Shown: piece by piece, positions 31,027-39,333 of the stretch
Layout: each line of letters opens with the position of its first letter
How positions within the stretch are numbered: the first letter of the stretch is position 1
NCBI RefSeq assembly: GCF_001305575.3
Contig: NZ_CP012373.2
Span: forward strand, 1 to 64,000
Direction of reading: 5' to 3'
Length of the DNA stretch: 64,000 nucleotides
Source: Beggiatoa leptomitoformis
GTDB taxonomy: Bacteria; Pseudomonadota; Gammaproteobacteria; Beggiatoales; Beggiatoaceae
Notes under the pieces: model-generated
What the model was told of the DNA's origin: nothing
The model's input: the letters and a program-made list of their open reading frames with translations, nothing else
The model's database searches: none
Program-made: the position numbers and the translations under genes

Positions 31027-34000
31027 ATGTTTAAGGGCATTGCAATTTTAACTTTGATTTTTAGCATGGTTGCAATGCCTGCTTATGCGGCTAGTTATTC
31101 TGATGCTTTGCAACAATGTAAGAATTATGGTCTTAACTATTTGCAGCCTCTTTGTAATGGTAGTTCTATTGAGCAAAATGATGTTAGTTATTCAACCTCT
31201 TCTGTGGGTGGCGTTAGAGTTTGGCAAGCTGTTTGTTATGGTGTTGATGCTTTTGCCTGTGCTGTCGATAATGATTTAGGTGATTACATTTTGGGTGGTG
31301 GTGGTCATAGTTGCTGGGTTTATGATTATTATAAGATGCACAATCAAAAGTGGGTTTATGATTGTCCGCCTCCTAGTAATTCTAATGATTCTGATACTGA
31401 TTCGGGTTCTGCTGTTCCGTTTAATAATCAGTATTGTGTTGCTAATCCTACGCCAACGGGTACGGATACAGATAAGCCTTATTGTGCTTGTTTACATACT
31501 TCTTTTTCTAGTAATCCTGATGAATGCAGTTGTATGTATGACAATAGAACTTGTACCTCTCCAGATGTTTCTGATGTTTCTAATTCAACTCCCGCAACGT
31601 GTCAACAATTGAATGTAAATGGCGTTATCTCTTTTTGTAAGGGGGCGGGAGATTGTGGCTATACAACTTCATCTTGTACAACAAAAGAAGACAATACGTC
31701 TGATGATGCGTGTATGGCGATAATTAATAAAGATTATGATTATAATTGTATGGATACAACTGATGCTTGTTCGGGGACAAAACAGACTACGTTAGAGGGT
31801 CAATGTGAGGAAGTTTGTAAAATCGCGGGGCGTAGTTTTTATCATTGGCGATATTGGAATGAAACGGAATGGGTCGACACTTGTAAAAAAGAATCTCAAG
31901 ATGACAGTATTCCTGATTGTCCTGCTGGTCAGCATTGGGAAACGATGGGAACTCAGGAAACCTCGCATTGCGTTGATGATGGTGATGTAGCGCAAGAAGT
32001 GCCTGACCCGCCCGAATTACCGCCTGATGATGTTGCTGAGGTTGCCGATGAATTGCCTGATGCACCGTGTCGGTCTGCCAGTGAATGCCCTAGTGGTGAG
32101 GGGTATTGTGGCAAGGATATGAAATATTGCGATTGGCTTACATATAAACAAGGTGCTGAATTTATTCATTTAACGGAAACGGGTAATTCAACGTTGAGCC
32201 AGTTATTAACGCAGACTTATGTGAATGGTTCAGCTTCTTCTGCGGGTTTATCAGGTATTAGTCAACAAATGGAAAGCGTCATTAATAAATCTTCTGAGTC
32301 TGTGACTTTGTTGACTGATATGAAGCAACAAAATGGAAAAATGTTAGATTCATCTGAGGAAATATCTGGTGTTTTATCCGCTATAAAGGACAAGTTACCT
32401 GAAGATTATTCTCCTTATTTTTTAGAACAACGCCAACACAATGCATCAGCTATTAGAACAGCTCAGGATAGTTTAGCGGTTTCTCAAGACATAAAAACAA
32501 TTAATTCTCAGATAAAAACTTCTATGGATGCACAAACAGCGGAATATGTTCGGGCTAAAGAGCAAACCCTTGCAAGTATGCAAAAACAACTTGAATCGCA
32601 AGATTTAGGTAATAAACAACGTGAGGCAATAGGAAAGGATGTAAAAGGACTTTCTACCCAATTGGAATCGATTAAAGAGGGTCTTGAAAGTGGTCGCCTT
32701 GACATAAGAGACTTAAAAGATTATGCGGAGGTAACAGGCAATAACACTAAAGCAACAGCAGATAACACTAAAGCGGTTTCTGACAAAATGGATAATTTAA
32801 AGGTCAGTACCGATAAGGTTGGAACGGATACGGGCAAAATATCAACAAATACAGATAAGATTGGAACAGATACGGGCAAAATATCGACGGGTATAGATAA
32901 GGTTGGAACGGATACGGGCAAAATATCGACGGGTATAGATAAGATTGGAACGGATACGGGCAAAATATCAACAAATACAGATAAGATTGGAACAGATACG
33001 GGCAAAATATCGACGGGTGTTGGTCAAGCTGTTGATGCGCTCGGTAAGGTTGTTGATGCAACTGAAAAACTTGTTTCGTTAGCTGATGGTGATTGTACGC
33101 GTAGTTATTCATCGGGTGGGGTTTTTGGGGTGGGGTCTATTGGTCATTCTGATGGAACAGCTACATTTTGGACGGGACAGCCTGCGGATGGTTGCGCTGT
33201 TTTTGATATTTATCTTTATCGTTTAATTAGAGAGCAAATTTTGCCAGAGTTAACTAAACAAGTAGATAAATTAACCTCTATAGACAATAAGATAAAAGAA
33301 CCTTGTGGTTCTATACAATCAAAATGTAAAGTTGAAGATGATGAGTTAATTAAAGATTTAAAGGCATTGGAAAAAGTTGTATCTGCTCAAGCGGATAATG
33401 TCGAGCTTATATTAAAAGAATCTAAGGATATATCGGAAACGTTGGGTTATGTTGATGTAACTTTGAAAGATATGCAAAAAATGGTTAAGGATTCTTGTTT
33501 AGTTTCAGTGATTATTGAATGTAAAGTTTATGATAAAAGAGTGCATGAAGAATTGCAGAGTATGCACCAAACCGTGAAAGATTATTTTAAAGATCGTCGA
33601 GAATGCGGTTTTTCTGACACTGCGCCCTGTCGTGTCAGCAATAAAGATTTAGAAGATTATCTACATACTACGATTACGCCTACGTTAATTCAAATTAGAG
33701 ATAATACGGCGGAATTGCGAATTATTACCACAAAACTATCTCCCATAGATGACAATATCCGTATTTTAAAAGAATGTGCAACGGGTGCGGGGTGTAAAGT
33801 ATCTGATGAAGAAACTCATAAAAAATTAGCTGAAATTGAGGAGGCTTTAGATGATTTGCCTAGTTGTTCACCGCTAGAACCCTGTTACACAATGGAACTT
33901 ATCGCACCTGAAATAATTGACGCAATAGCGGTTATTGATACGGAGGTTCGCACTTTAAGCACTAAATTAGCAGACACTTCTGGCAGTATTTTAAAAGATT

Positions 34001-34368
34001 TGGACGTTATCGGTAAAAGCCCTGCGGGTGCATTGTCGACCGGTGGTTCTTGTGCGGCTGTTAAAATTACTGGGATTACAGATATTACAGTGGGCGACCC
34101 TGCCATTGCGACCGTTACAATTCCATTTTATAGCTGGACTACCAGCATTATGGGGGCGTTGCCTATAGGCATGTTAGATGAGGGGTGTACTTGTACTGAC
34201 CCTGTATGGCTAACGCCACACGGTGAAAATTGGGGCAAGGGTATGTGTGAGAGATTTGAACTATTCAGAACTATTTTAAGTTGGGTGTTGGCCGTTTATA
34301 CCTGTTTTACAATTTGGAATTTATTAATGGCTGAGTTAGGCCGTTCAATCAATGTGGTGAAGGGGTAA
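31027..34368 (+). CDS. Very large cysteine-rich adsorption (pIII-like) protein, core B
   Basis: 1113 aa. The signal peptide ends near MAMPAYA (about residue 20). Residues 20-370 are cysteine-rich and acidic. A long helical stalk (about 380-700) includes five 14-aa repeats (GTDTGKIST(N/G)..K, about 599-668). Cys-rich segments and coiled coils alternate up to about 1000. A C-terminal domain with CTCTDPVWL and a membrane helix (LSWVLAVYTCFTIWNLL) closes it. Position matches gIII/OrfU. Host-receptor binding is inferred. It is longer than typical pIII (about 400-500 aa). Confidence 0.7.
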   Translation: MFKGIAILTLIFSMVAMPAYAASYSDALQQCKNYGLNYLQPLCNGSSIEQNDVSYSTSSVGGVRVWQAVCYGVDAFACAVDNDLGDYILGGGGHSCWVYDYYKMHNQKWVYDCPPPSNSNDSDTDSGSAVPFNNQYCVANPTPTGTDTDKPYCACLHTSFSSNPDECSCMYDNRTCTSPDVSDVSNSTPATCQQLNVNGVISFCKGAGDCGYTTSSCTTKEDNTSDDACMAIINKDYDYNCMDTTDACSGTKQTTLEGQCEEVCKIAGRSFYHWRYWNETEWVDTCKKESQDDSIPDCPAGQHWETMGTQETSHCVDDGDVAQEVPDPPELPPDDVAEVADELPDAPCRSASECPSGEGYCGKDMKYCDWLTYKQGAEFIHLTETGNSTLSQLLTQTYVNGSASSAGLSGISQQMESVINKSSESVTLLTDMKQQNGKMLDSSEEISGVLSAIKDKLPEDYSPYFLEQRQHNASAIRTAQDSLAVSQDIKTINSQIKTSMDAQTAEYVRAKEQTLASMQKQLESQDLGNKQREAIGKDVKGLSTQLESIKEGLESGRLDIRDLKDYAEVTGNNTKATADNTKAVSDKMDNLKVSTDKVGTDTGKISTNTDKIGTDTGKISTGIDKVGTDTGKISTGIDKIGTDTGKISTNTDKIGTDTGKISTGVGQAVDALGKVVDATEKLVSLADGDCTRSYSSGGVFGVGSIGHSDGTATFWTGQPADGCAVFDIYLYRLIREQILPELTKQVDKLTSIDNKIKEPCGSIQSKCKVEDDELIKDLKALEKVVSAQADNVELILKESKDISETLGYVDVTLKDMQKMVKDSCLVSVIIECKVYDKRVHEELQSMHQTVKDYFKDRRECGFSDTAPCRVSNKDLEDYLHTTITPTLIQIRDNTAELRIITTKLSPIDDNIRILKECATGAGCKVSDEETHKKLAEIEEALDDLPSCSPLEPCYTMELIAPEIIDAIAVIDTEVRTLSTKLADTSGSILKDLDVIGKSPAGALSTGGSCAAVKITGITDITVGDPAIATVTIPFYSWTTSIMGALPIGMLDEGCTCTDPVWLTPHGENWGKGMCERFELFRTILSWVLAVYTCFTIWNLLMAELGRSINVVKG
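32821..33030 (+). repeat. Five 42-nt tandem repeats within the adsorption protein
   Basis: Each unit encodes GTDTGKIST(N/G)(T/I)DK(I/V), two heptads. Units alternate NT and GI types, which points to recent duplications. Frames on the opposite strand here are repeat shadows. Confidence 0.85.
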
Positions 34369-34371
34369 ACG

Positions 34372-34710
34372 GTGGGCGCAATTTTTAAGGCTATACATGA
34401 CGCAATAGCTGATTTTCATAGAAATTATATACTGGCTCTCATGGCGGGTTATAAACGTCATATTGCTTGGCTTATTGCGTGGGTTATGTTGACAACGGCT
34501 ATTATTAATCTTGTTTTATCTGTTTTCTCTCTGCTTTATGTCACTACACCGTCAGGCGTTAAAATGGCCATCGGTTTGATTTCTCCACCGAATTTAATTG
34601 CTTGTATCTCTGCAATCGCTGCTATTAAACTCATTTTATTAATTTATCGCTATAAGTTAGCGGTTGCTGCGCGCATGGCTGCACGGGCGGCTGCTTCTGC
34701 TAGTCCTTAA
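34372..34710 (+). CDS. pVI/Ace-like membrane protein, core B
   Basis: 112 aa with a GTG start, two to three membrane helices (about 28-55, 65-90) and an Ala/Arg-rich end. Position between the adsorption protein and the Zot-like ATPase is that of Ace/DUF2523 proteins. Confidence 0.65.
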   Translation: MGAIFKAIHDAIADFHRNYILALMAGYKRHIAWLIAWVMLTTAIINLVLSVFSLLYVTTPSGVKMAIGLISPPNLIACISAIAAIKLILLIYRYKLAVAARMAARAAASASP

Positions 34711-34713
34711 ATA

Positions 34714-35961
34714 ATGGATATTGTCTATCAAGGTACAAAACGTTCAGGCAAGTCTAAACACGCTATAGAACGGGTAAAACGTTATCTCTCTAAAGGTCGG
34801 CGGGTTCTCACTAATATTGATGTTTATGTTGAGCATTTAGCACTCCCGAAAAATTTAAAATATAACGATTTATTGCTGCGTATTTCTGACGTTCCCACTG
34901 CGGAGATGTTGGACAATTTAGGGCATGGTTATTTAAGAGATAAACAGAATCAGCCTTTATTTTTTGGCGTGCCATTGTCCACTAATTTTGTTCTTTCTGA
35001 AGACAATTACAGCGATGATAACAACGGGCTGTTAATTATTGATGAGGCTGCTTTATCGTTTGATTCGCGTAAATGGCAAGGGGATGATAGGGAAAAACTT
35101 TTACAATGGGTTATCCATTCAGGCAAATATGGCTGGAACGTTATTTATATTATTCATGACCTTTCCACGCTCGATAAGCGCATTCGTGAACAATACATAG
35201 ACCAGATTGTTGTTCATAAGAATTTTAAAAATTTAGTTCCTGAAGACTCTCGCCATTTTTTCCCAGAATTTCATGTTGCTATTACGTATTCTGATGCTTC
35301 AAAAATAGGCACGAAAACAGGTAGGAAAGGACGCAAGTTTTTTCGTTCTGCTTGGACACATAAAGCTTATAACACTCGGCAACGTTTTCTTGCCCCTGAT
35401 ATGGAACAATTAAACGGCGTGGATATGCGTTCTTTCTATACCGTTTTGCCGCCGCAATATCTGGGTAAGAAATCGACACATCACTTTCAATTTTCCTTCG
35501 CCACTATGTTTAATTTGATACCTGTTATCGTGTTTATCGCTTCTATGTTTTGGCTTTATTCTTCATGGAACGGCGATAAAAAAGAGGATGCTGCTGCTAT
35601 TCCCGTTAAAACGCAACAAGTTCAACACTGCGATATATTTGCCAGTGCGGAGCATGTACCTTCGTTTGCGCGTATTTATGATAAAGATTTTCTTGTGCAA
35701 ATGATGCGCGTTTATCAAGTACGTGTTTTAAACCTGTTTGATTTTGCAGGTCGTCCAAAATTTACGCTGGTTTTTGAAGACAATGGCAAACCTAAAGACC
35801 AAACGACTGACCAAGAGTTAGCACAGTACGGCTGGCAATCGTTCTATTGGCGGGGCGGGGTTGCATTAACGCGTGGGGATATTTGGGTTATGTTACAGGC
35901 AACAATTCCCGATTCAACAGTTAAAAAAGAAGAAAAATCACCGTTCCCGATTAGTTTTTAA
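34714..35961 (+). CDS. Zot/pI-like assembly ATPase, core B
   Basis: 415 aa. Walker A GTKRSGKSK (residues 7-15) and Walker B LLIIDEAALSFD (about 106-117) are clear. A membrane helix (about 268-287) separates the ATPase from a periplasmic domain. The sequence is only distantly related to the core A Zot. It must work with a secretin, and none is encoded in core B. Confidence 0.88.
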   Translation: MDIVYQGTKRSGKSKHAIERVKRYLSKGRRVLTNIDVYVEHLALPKNLKYNDLLLRISDVPTAEMLDNLGHGYLRDKQNQPLFFGVPLSTNFVLSEDNYSDDNNGLLIIDEAALSFDSRKWQGDDREKLLQWVIHSGKYGWNVIYIIHDLSTLDKRIREQYIDQIVVHKNFKNLVPEDSRHFFPEFHVAITYSDASKIGTKTGRKGRKFFRSAWTHKAYNTRQRFLAPDMEQLNGVDMRSFYTVLPPQYLGKKSTHHFQFSFATMFNLIPVIVFIASMFWLYSSWNGDKKEDAAAIPVKTQQVQHCDIFASAEHVPSFARIYDKDFLVQMMRVYQVRVLNLFDFAGRPKFTLVFEDNGKPKDQTTDQELAQYGWQSFYWRGGVALTRGDIWVMLQATIPDSTVKKEEKSPFPISF

Positions 35962-35980
35962 AACTTGAAAGGAAAAATAT

Positions 35981-36142
35981 ATGTGTAATGATGCAAGAGA
36001 ACAGGGCGATTTGCTGAAGAGGGTTATTGTATTAGAAAGGTCACTTATTACAATCCGTGAACTGTTACAGCTTAATATAATGATTTTATTCTTTTTATTT
36101 TTGCATGAATTGTGGGACTTTCTTTTGCCTACCATTTCATAG
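35981..36142 (+). CDS. Small membrane protein (53 aa) after Zot B
   Basis: Starts MCNDAREQGDLLKRVIVLER and ends with a hydrophobic helix (NIMILFFLFLHELWDFLLP). GAAAGGAAAAATAT precedes the ATG. The same leader and first nine codons are repeated at the next gene, so the pair arose by local duplication of the 5' end. Confidence 0.55.
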   Translation: MCNDAREQGDLLKRVIVLERSLITIRELLQLNIMILFFLFLHELWDFLLPTIS

Positions 36143-36155
36143 AAAGGAAAAATAT

Positions 36156-36428
36156 ATGCGCAATGATGCAAGAGAACAGCACGATATGCAGGCTCTTTTA
36201 ACGTTAATAGGACATTGCCGCAGCAGCCCTATTTTTTTTATTAAGTTCATGATTAAGCCATTATATATAGACCATCCAACAATTAAAGCCATTCCTGAGA
36301 TAGAACGGATAATTAAGGACGGGTTTCCGATTCCTTACGTAGCGGATTCAGGGTTAAAGCTAGAACAGCAATTTGCACTTGAATTACTTAATCAGCTAGA
36401 GGCTTATCTTGAGGCACGTTTGCATTAA
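36156..36428 (+). CDS. Small protein (90 aa) sharing its start with the previous gene
   Basis: Starts MRNDAREQHDMQALLTLIGH. GAAAGGAAAAATAT precedes the ATG at 36156, so a longer frame from 36105 is not needed. Its 3' end overlaps the convergent coiled-coil gene by 41 nt. No family recognised. Confidence 0.55.
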   Translation: MRNDAREQHDMQALLTLIGHCRSSPIFFIKFMIKPLYIDHPTIKAIPEIERIIKDGFPIPYVADSGLKLEQQFALELLNQLEAYLEARLH

Positions 36429-36882
36429 CGACGCTTTCTAGTTCTGCCAATAATTTCCGTGCATGTTCCCAACGTGGTGAGGTTGGATGTGATTTTGTCT
36501 TAAAGGTCGCTAAAACCGTTTTTAAGCCATTCAATTTTGTTTCCGCGTTCTCCAGTGACCGCTTGCACGTTTCCAGCTCGTTTTGCAGTTCTCCCGCTTT
36601 CTCTTCCTTCTCTTTTAACTCGTTTTCCAGCTTCACAAGCTGAACATTTTCGACAAGGCTTAATTGTCCCTCTGGCGCGGTTATCTCTGCGTGGGTTTCC
36701 GTTTTGACCAGTGTCAATTGCACAGGTTCGCGTTGGCGTGGGATTCCTAAATATTCTGCAATCATTTCTAACACCTTTTCGGCTTTATCTGCTGGGACTG
36801 TGCGTAGGTATTCCTCTATTTCAGCAGTACGAGAAACAGGGATTCTAAGGGTTTTAGTGGCTTCACGATTGTAGGCTTTCAT
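36388..36882 (-). CDS. Coiled-coil chassis protein, right end of core B
   Basis: 164 aa. Paralogue of 13116-13589: EYLRTVPADKAEKVLEMIAE, then PRQREPVQLTLV, GQLSLVENVQ, a Glu/Lys coiled coil with ELETCKRSLE, and HPTSPRWEHARKLLAELE. GGAG precedes the ATG. Conserved at the same end of two unrelated phage cores, so it belongs to the element rather than to the phage core. Confidence 0.75.
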   Translation of the reverse strand: MKAYNREATKTLRIPVSRTAEIEEYLRTVPADKAEKVLEMIAEYLGIPRQREPVQLTLVKTETHAEITAPEGQLSLVENVQLVKLENELKEKEEKAGELQNELETCKRSLENAETKLNGLKTVLATFKTKSHPTSPRWEHARKLLAELESVVNANVPQDKPLAD

Positions 36883-37384
36883 GTTGGAAACTCCACGCTA
36901 TTAGTTGATTTCAATAACATTATAGCGTTTTTCAAGCCCTTTTTCAATCGAAATATTACATTAAACTGCTGAATTACAACATTATTTTACAAGATGATGG
37001 CCTGCTTTTTGCAATTTTACCTTTTACAGATAGGTTTTAGGTTTTTTCTTTTATTTATTTTATGCTTATTCTTTTCAAAGTAGCACGCTGTAGACTATTT
37101 TTCGCGGGTAGGATTTATCAGGCTTAATGAGATATTTTCGCGAAAATAGACGGAAGCGGTGGGGGTAGTGCGTGTAAACGCACGAAGGGGGGAGAGTTCC
37201 TTCCCCCTTACACGAGCGAGCGAGTGTTATCTCAGGACGTATGCGCTAAGTTTCTTCTGTACATTCTTAGGACGGGCTTATTGAAAGCAATCAGATTGCA
37301 CATGCTGAGATGTTGCCGTTGTTTGCCTTTGGTTGCCGTTCAGAAAGCAACGGGGTTCTATCAAACATAAATATCTTTTAAGCA
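36883..37384. other. Non-coding right region of element B
   Basis: No convincing gene. It contains the palindrome TTTTCGCGAAAA (about 37134-37145), a GTGCGTGTAAACGCAC hairpin (about 37167-37182) and a G5/C5 stem (about 37187-37207). The hairpin group may be a replication or recombination site. Confidence 0.4.
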
Positions 37385-37445
37385 TTAATGTAGTTCTAGC
37401 TTTGACGAACAGCTTAATAGTTGAGGAAGTACAGACGAGAAAAGA
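37385..37445. repeat. Decayed arm of the large inverted repeat
   Basis: TGTAGTTCTAGCTTTGACG then CAGCTTAATAG and AGACGAGAAAA resemble the right arm at 14707-14765 (AAGTAGTCCTAGCCTTGACG, TTGCTTAATAG, AGACGGGAAAA). I cannot find a clear left arm. Confidence 0.5.
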
Positions 37446-37462
37446 GAGTGGTTTTAACAAAA

Positions 37463-37768
37463 TTAAGCTTTTGATAAAAACTGGCTTTTTAAGAGAGCAA
37501 CACTTTTAGGGTCAGCCTCAAGAATTCTTAATAACGCACGTGCTGAACCTGTTGGATGTCGACGACCTTGCTCCCAATTTTCCAAAGTACGTTTGCTTAC
37601 GCCTATCGCATCAGCAAAACGACTTTGAGTTAGCCCCGTTTTAGCACGAATCGCTTTCACGATGGGTTCTTCAAAATTAGTTACCTGTTGCGAATTCATT
37701 TTGCCTTGAATAATCTCATCCGCTTGGGTGACGCTTTCCATCAATTGGTTAAATAATTCATCTTTCAT
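37463..37768 (-). CDS. higA: HigA-like antitoxin
   Basis: 101 aa from the ATG at 37768, which overlaps the toxin stop (ATGA). C-terminal XRE domain: IRAKTGLTQSRFADAIGVSK, RTLENWEQGRRHPTG. It neutralises HigB and represses the operon in known systems. Confidence 0.85.
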   Translation of the reverse strand: MKDELFNQLMESVTQADEIIQGKMNSQQVTNFEEPIVKAIRAKTGLTQSRFADAIGVSKRTLENWEQGRRHPTGSARALLRILEADPKSVALLKSQFLSKA

Positions 37769-38082
37769 AATGACCACTTCTCTACAATTTGCTTCAGTGA
37801 GGCTATTTGTGCATCGGTTAAGTTATCTTGTTCATTTTTAGGATAAACAAGTAACATATACAATTGGTTATCTTGAGACATCCAGTAATAGATAATCCTT
37901 ACACCGCCACTTTTACCACGTCCTTCTAACGCCCAACGTATTTTTCTAAGTCCACCACTATTTTTAATTAAAACACCTCTCTCTGGGCGGTTGATTAAAG
38001 CCTCTTGCAAGTCCTTATATTCATCATCGCTCATTAATGCTTTAATAAGTTTCGTAAAAATGGGGGGTTCTATAATTACCAT
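37765..38082 (-). CDS. higB: HigB/RelE-family toxin
   Basis: 105 aa. RelE-fold signatures: LRKIRWALEGRGKSGGVRII, YYWMSQDNQLYMLLVYPKNE and LTDAQIASLKQIV. Toxin-first order is typical of HigBA. These toxins cleave mRNA on ribosomes. It would stabilise the element. Confidence 0.88.
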   Translation of the reverse strand: MVIIEPPIFTKLIKALMSDDEYKDLQEALINRPERGVLIKNSGGLRKIRWALEGRGKSGGVRIIYYWMSQDNQLYMLLVYPKNEQDNLTDAQIASLKQIVEKWSL

Positions 38083-38184
38083 AGGTACATTATACGTCAG
38101 TGACGTAGTTTTTAAAAACTAACATACTTAAAGATATGTTAAGGGTTTAATTATTTACACTGTTTTTCTCTACCCGCAGAGAAT

Positions 38185-38228
38185 CCTAAAACAACTAAAT
38201 ATTCGATGTAATAGAAAAGAACAACAAA
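38185..38228. other. Probable right end of element B, attachment site lost
   Basis: GAATCCTAAAACAACTAAAT, then TGTAATAGAAAAGAACA and AAAGAAGG, resembles 19183-19250 at the right end of element A. It then runs directly into the integrase fragment, with no tRNA scar between. A deletion across the B/C junction would explain this. Confidence 0.45.
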
Positions 38229-38495
38229 GAAGGTACGGCGTAAGGTGTGAGGCGTACAATCCACAATTCCCGCTAACCGACAAACACTTGCAAAACTGTG
38301 CTTAATATCCCGAATCGCCCGCCCCTCAATCTGAAATACAAACCGTCCATTTCTACATCGCTGCAGTTCAGACAAGGCAATCTGATTTAAAGGCACGGTT
38401 CGGGGCTTCCCTGATTTTGTTTTGTGCAAGCGTAAACTCTGTGTATCCCGATTAAACTGTGTCCACGACAAAGTTAATAACGCCTGTTTACGCAT
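38229..38495 (-). pseudogene. Integrase fragment (remnant element C)
   Basis: Nearly identical to 19778-20045 of the intact integrase, with a 9-nt deletion (loss of three residues near 217) and a few substitutions. It covers about residues 176-267. R177 and K202 remain, but the LRHTF motif is changed to LRRTF and the H287 and Y296 region is gone. It cannot be active. Confidence 0.9.
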
Positions 38496-38515
38496 ATTGT
38501 TATATGATTTCTGTC

Positions 38516-38566
38516 AGGGTTAAGGCTTGGAGTTCGTACAGGGTGTATTGGTTGCTATATCACTTA
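38516..38566 (-). pseudogene. Fragment of the winged-helix replication-type gene
   Basis: GGGTTAAGGCTTGGAGTTCG followed by GGGTGTATTGGTTGC matches 24784-24826 in element B. It abuts the integrase fragment, so most of the left operon of element C has been deleted. Confidence 0.7.
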
Positions 38567-38599
38567 ATAATTGAGATAGAAATAATCTCATTTGCGCTT

Positions 38600-38769
38600 A
38601 AATCCACGTTGGTTTTATCAAGAGGTGGATTTTCCGAATTCGGCTAAACACAGACTACTAATAACTGATATAACTAAATACTGTTTTTTGACTGATTATT
38701 GTTGTGTGGATTTTCTTTTGTTTTGCAGGTTCACTGTTGAGATACACAAAAGGGGTGCTACGCATGGCC
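38600..38769 (+). repeat. Conserved non-coding block after the HTH gene (copy C)
   Basis: ATCCACGTTGGTTTTATCAA, CGGCTAAACACAGACTACTA and AACTAAATACTGTTTTTTGA match 25846-25940. It ends with a GGGGTGCTACGCATGGCC copy of the CTACGCA repeat (38752-38769). The HTH gene itself is gone. Confidence 0.7.
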
Positions 38770-38775
38770 TCTTCA

Positions 38776-38811
38776 AGTCAAAATCAAAATAAGTTTGTTA
38801 GGGAAAAGATA
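38776..38811 (+). repeat. Cargo-flanking repeat R1, diverged copy 5
   Basis: AGTCAAAATCAAAATAAGTT then TGTTAGGGAAAAGATAAA. It precedes the HicBA remnant as other copies precede cargo. Confidence 0.55.
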
Positions 38812-38889
38812 AAACCCGTTCGTAATTCTCAATAGGGAACATTGGGATCATGATTAAAGGACAACAGGCTGTTGTCCCTAATTGGAGAC

Positions 38890-39105
38890 ATGATGGAAAC
38901 ACTTATCAGACTGCATATAGAAAAACTTCCCGAAGGCTATTACTTAGCGACCTCAAAAGACGTGTAAGGTCTAGTTACTCAAGCTGAGACATTAGAGGAG
39001 ACAATCATGATTGCTCAAGATGTCGCAAAGTGTCTATTGCAAGCACAAGCGCAAAATATCCGTAAGATTCCAGCCTTTGATTGCGCTTTAGTGATTGGAG
39101 TATAA
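38890..39105 (+). pseudogene. hicB: HicB-like antitoxin with one in-frame stop
   Basis: The frame is intact over 72 codons except for one TAA after residue 25: ETLIRLHIEKLPEGYYLATS-KDV, stop, GLVTQAETLEETIMIAQDVA. HicB proteins usually have DVxGL here, with Gln or Glu in the stop position, so CAA to TAA is the simplest cause. The hicA frame starts on the next base. Confidence 0.8.
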
Positions 39106-39330
39106 ATGGGACGGTTATTAGGCTTTAAATATCGTGAAATAGTCAGTCGATTAAGTACATTAGGCTTTGAACTTCACCGCCAAGCAGCAGGAGGTCATGA
39201 GATTTAGTACAACGCCACAACAAATCGTTACACCACTATCCCAAACCACACAGGCGATATGCCCGAGGGAACATTAAAAGCAATTTTGACACAAGCGGGT
39301 ATTAGTACGGCGGCGTTTTTGAAGAAGTAA
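39106..39330 (+). pseudogene. hicA: HicA-like toxin with one in-frame stop
   Basis: 75 codons, frame intact except for a TAG: SRLSTLGFELHRQAAGGHEI, stop, YNATTNRYTTIPNHTGDMPE, then GTLKAILTQAGIS. HicA usually reads HEIWYN here, so TGG to TAG. The catalytic His of HicA (in GGHEI/SHEI) precedes the stop. Both halves of the pair are broken by single substitutions. Confidence 0.8.
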
Positions 39331-39333
39331 TGA

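Noticed and set aside
32721-33112. Two long frames on the minus strand
   Set aside because: They are shadows of the 42-nt repeats in the adsorption protein gene; periodic composition, no ribosome-binding site.
37278-37460. 60-aa minus-strand frame in the right region of element B
   Set aside because: No ribosome-binding site, covers the decayed inverted-repeat arm, and looks like random sequence.
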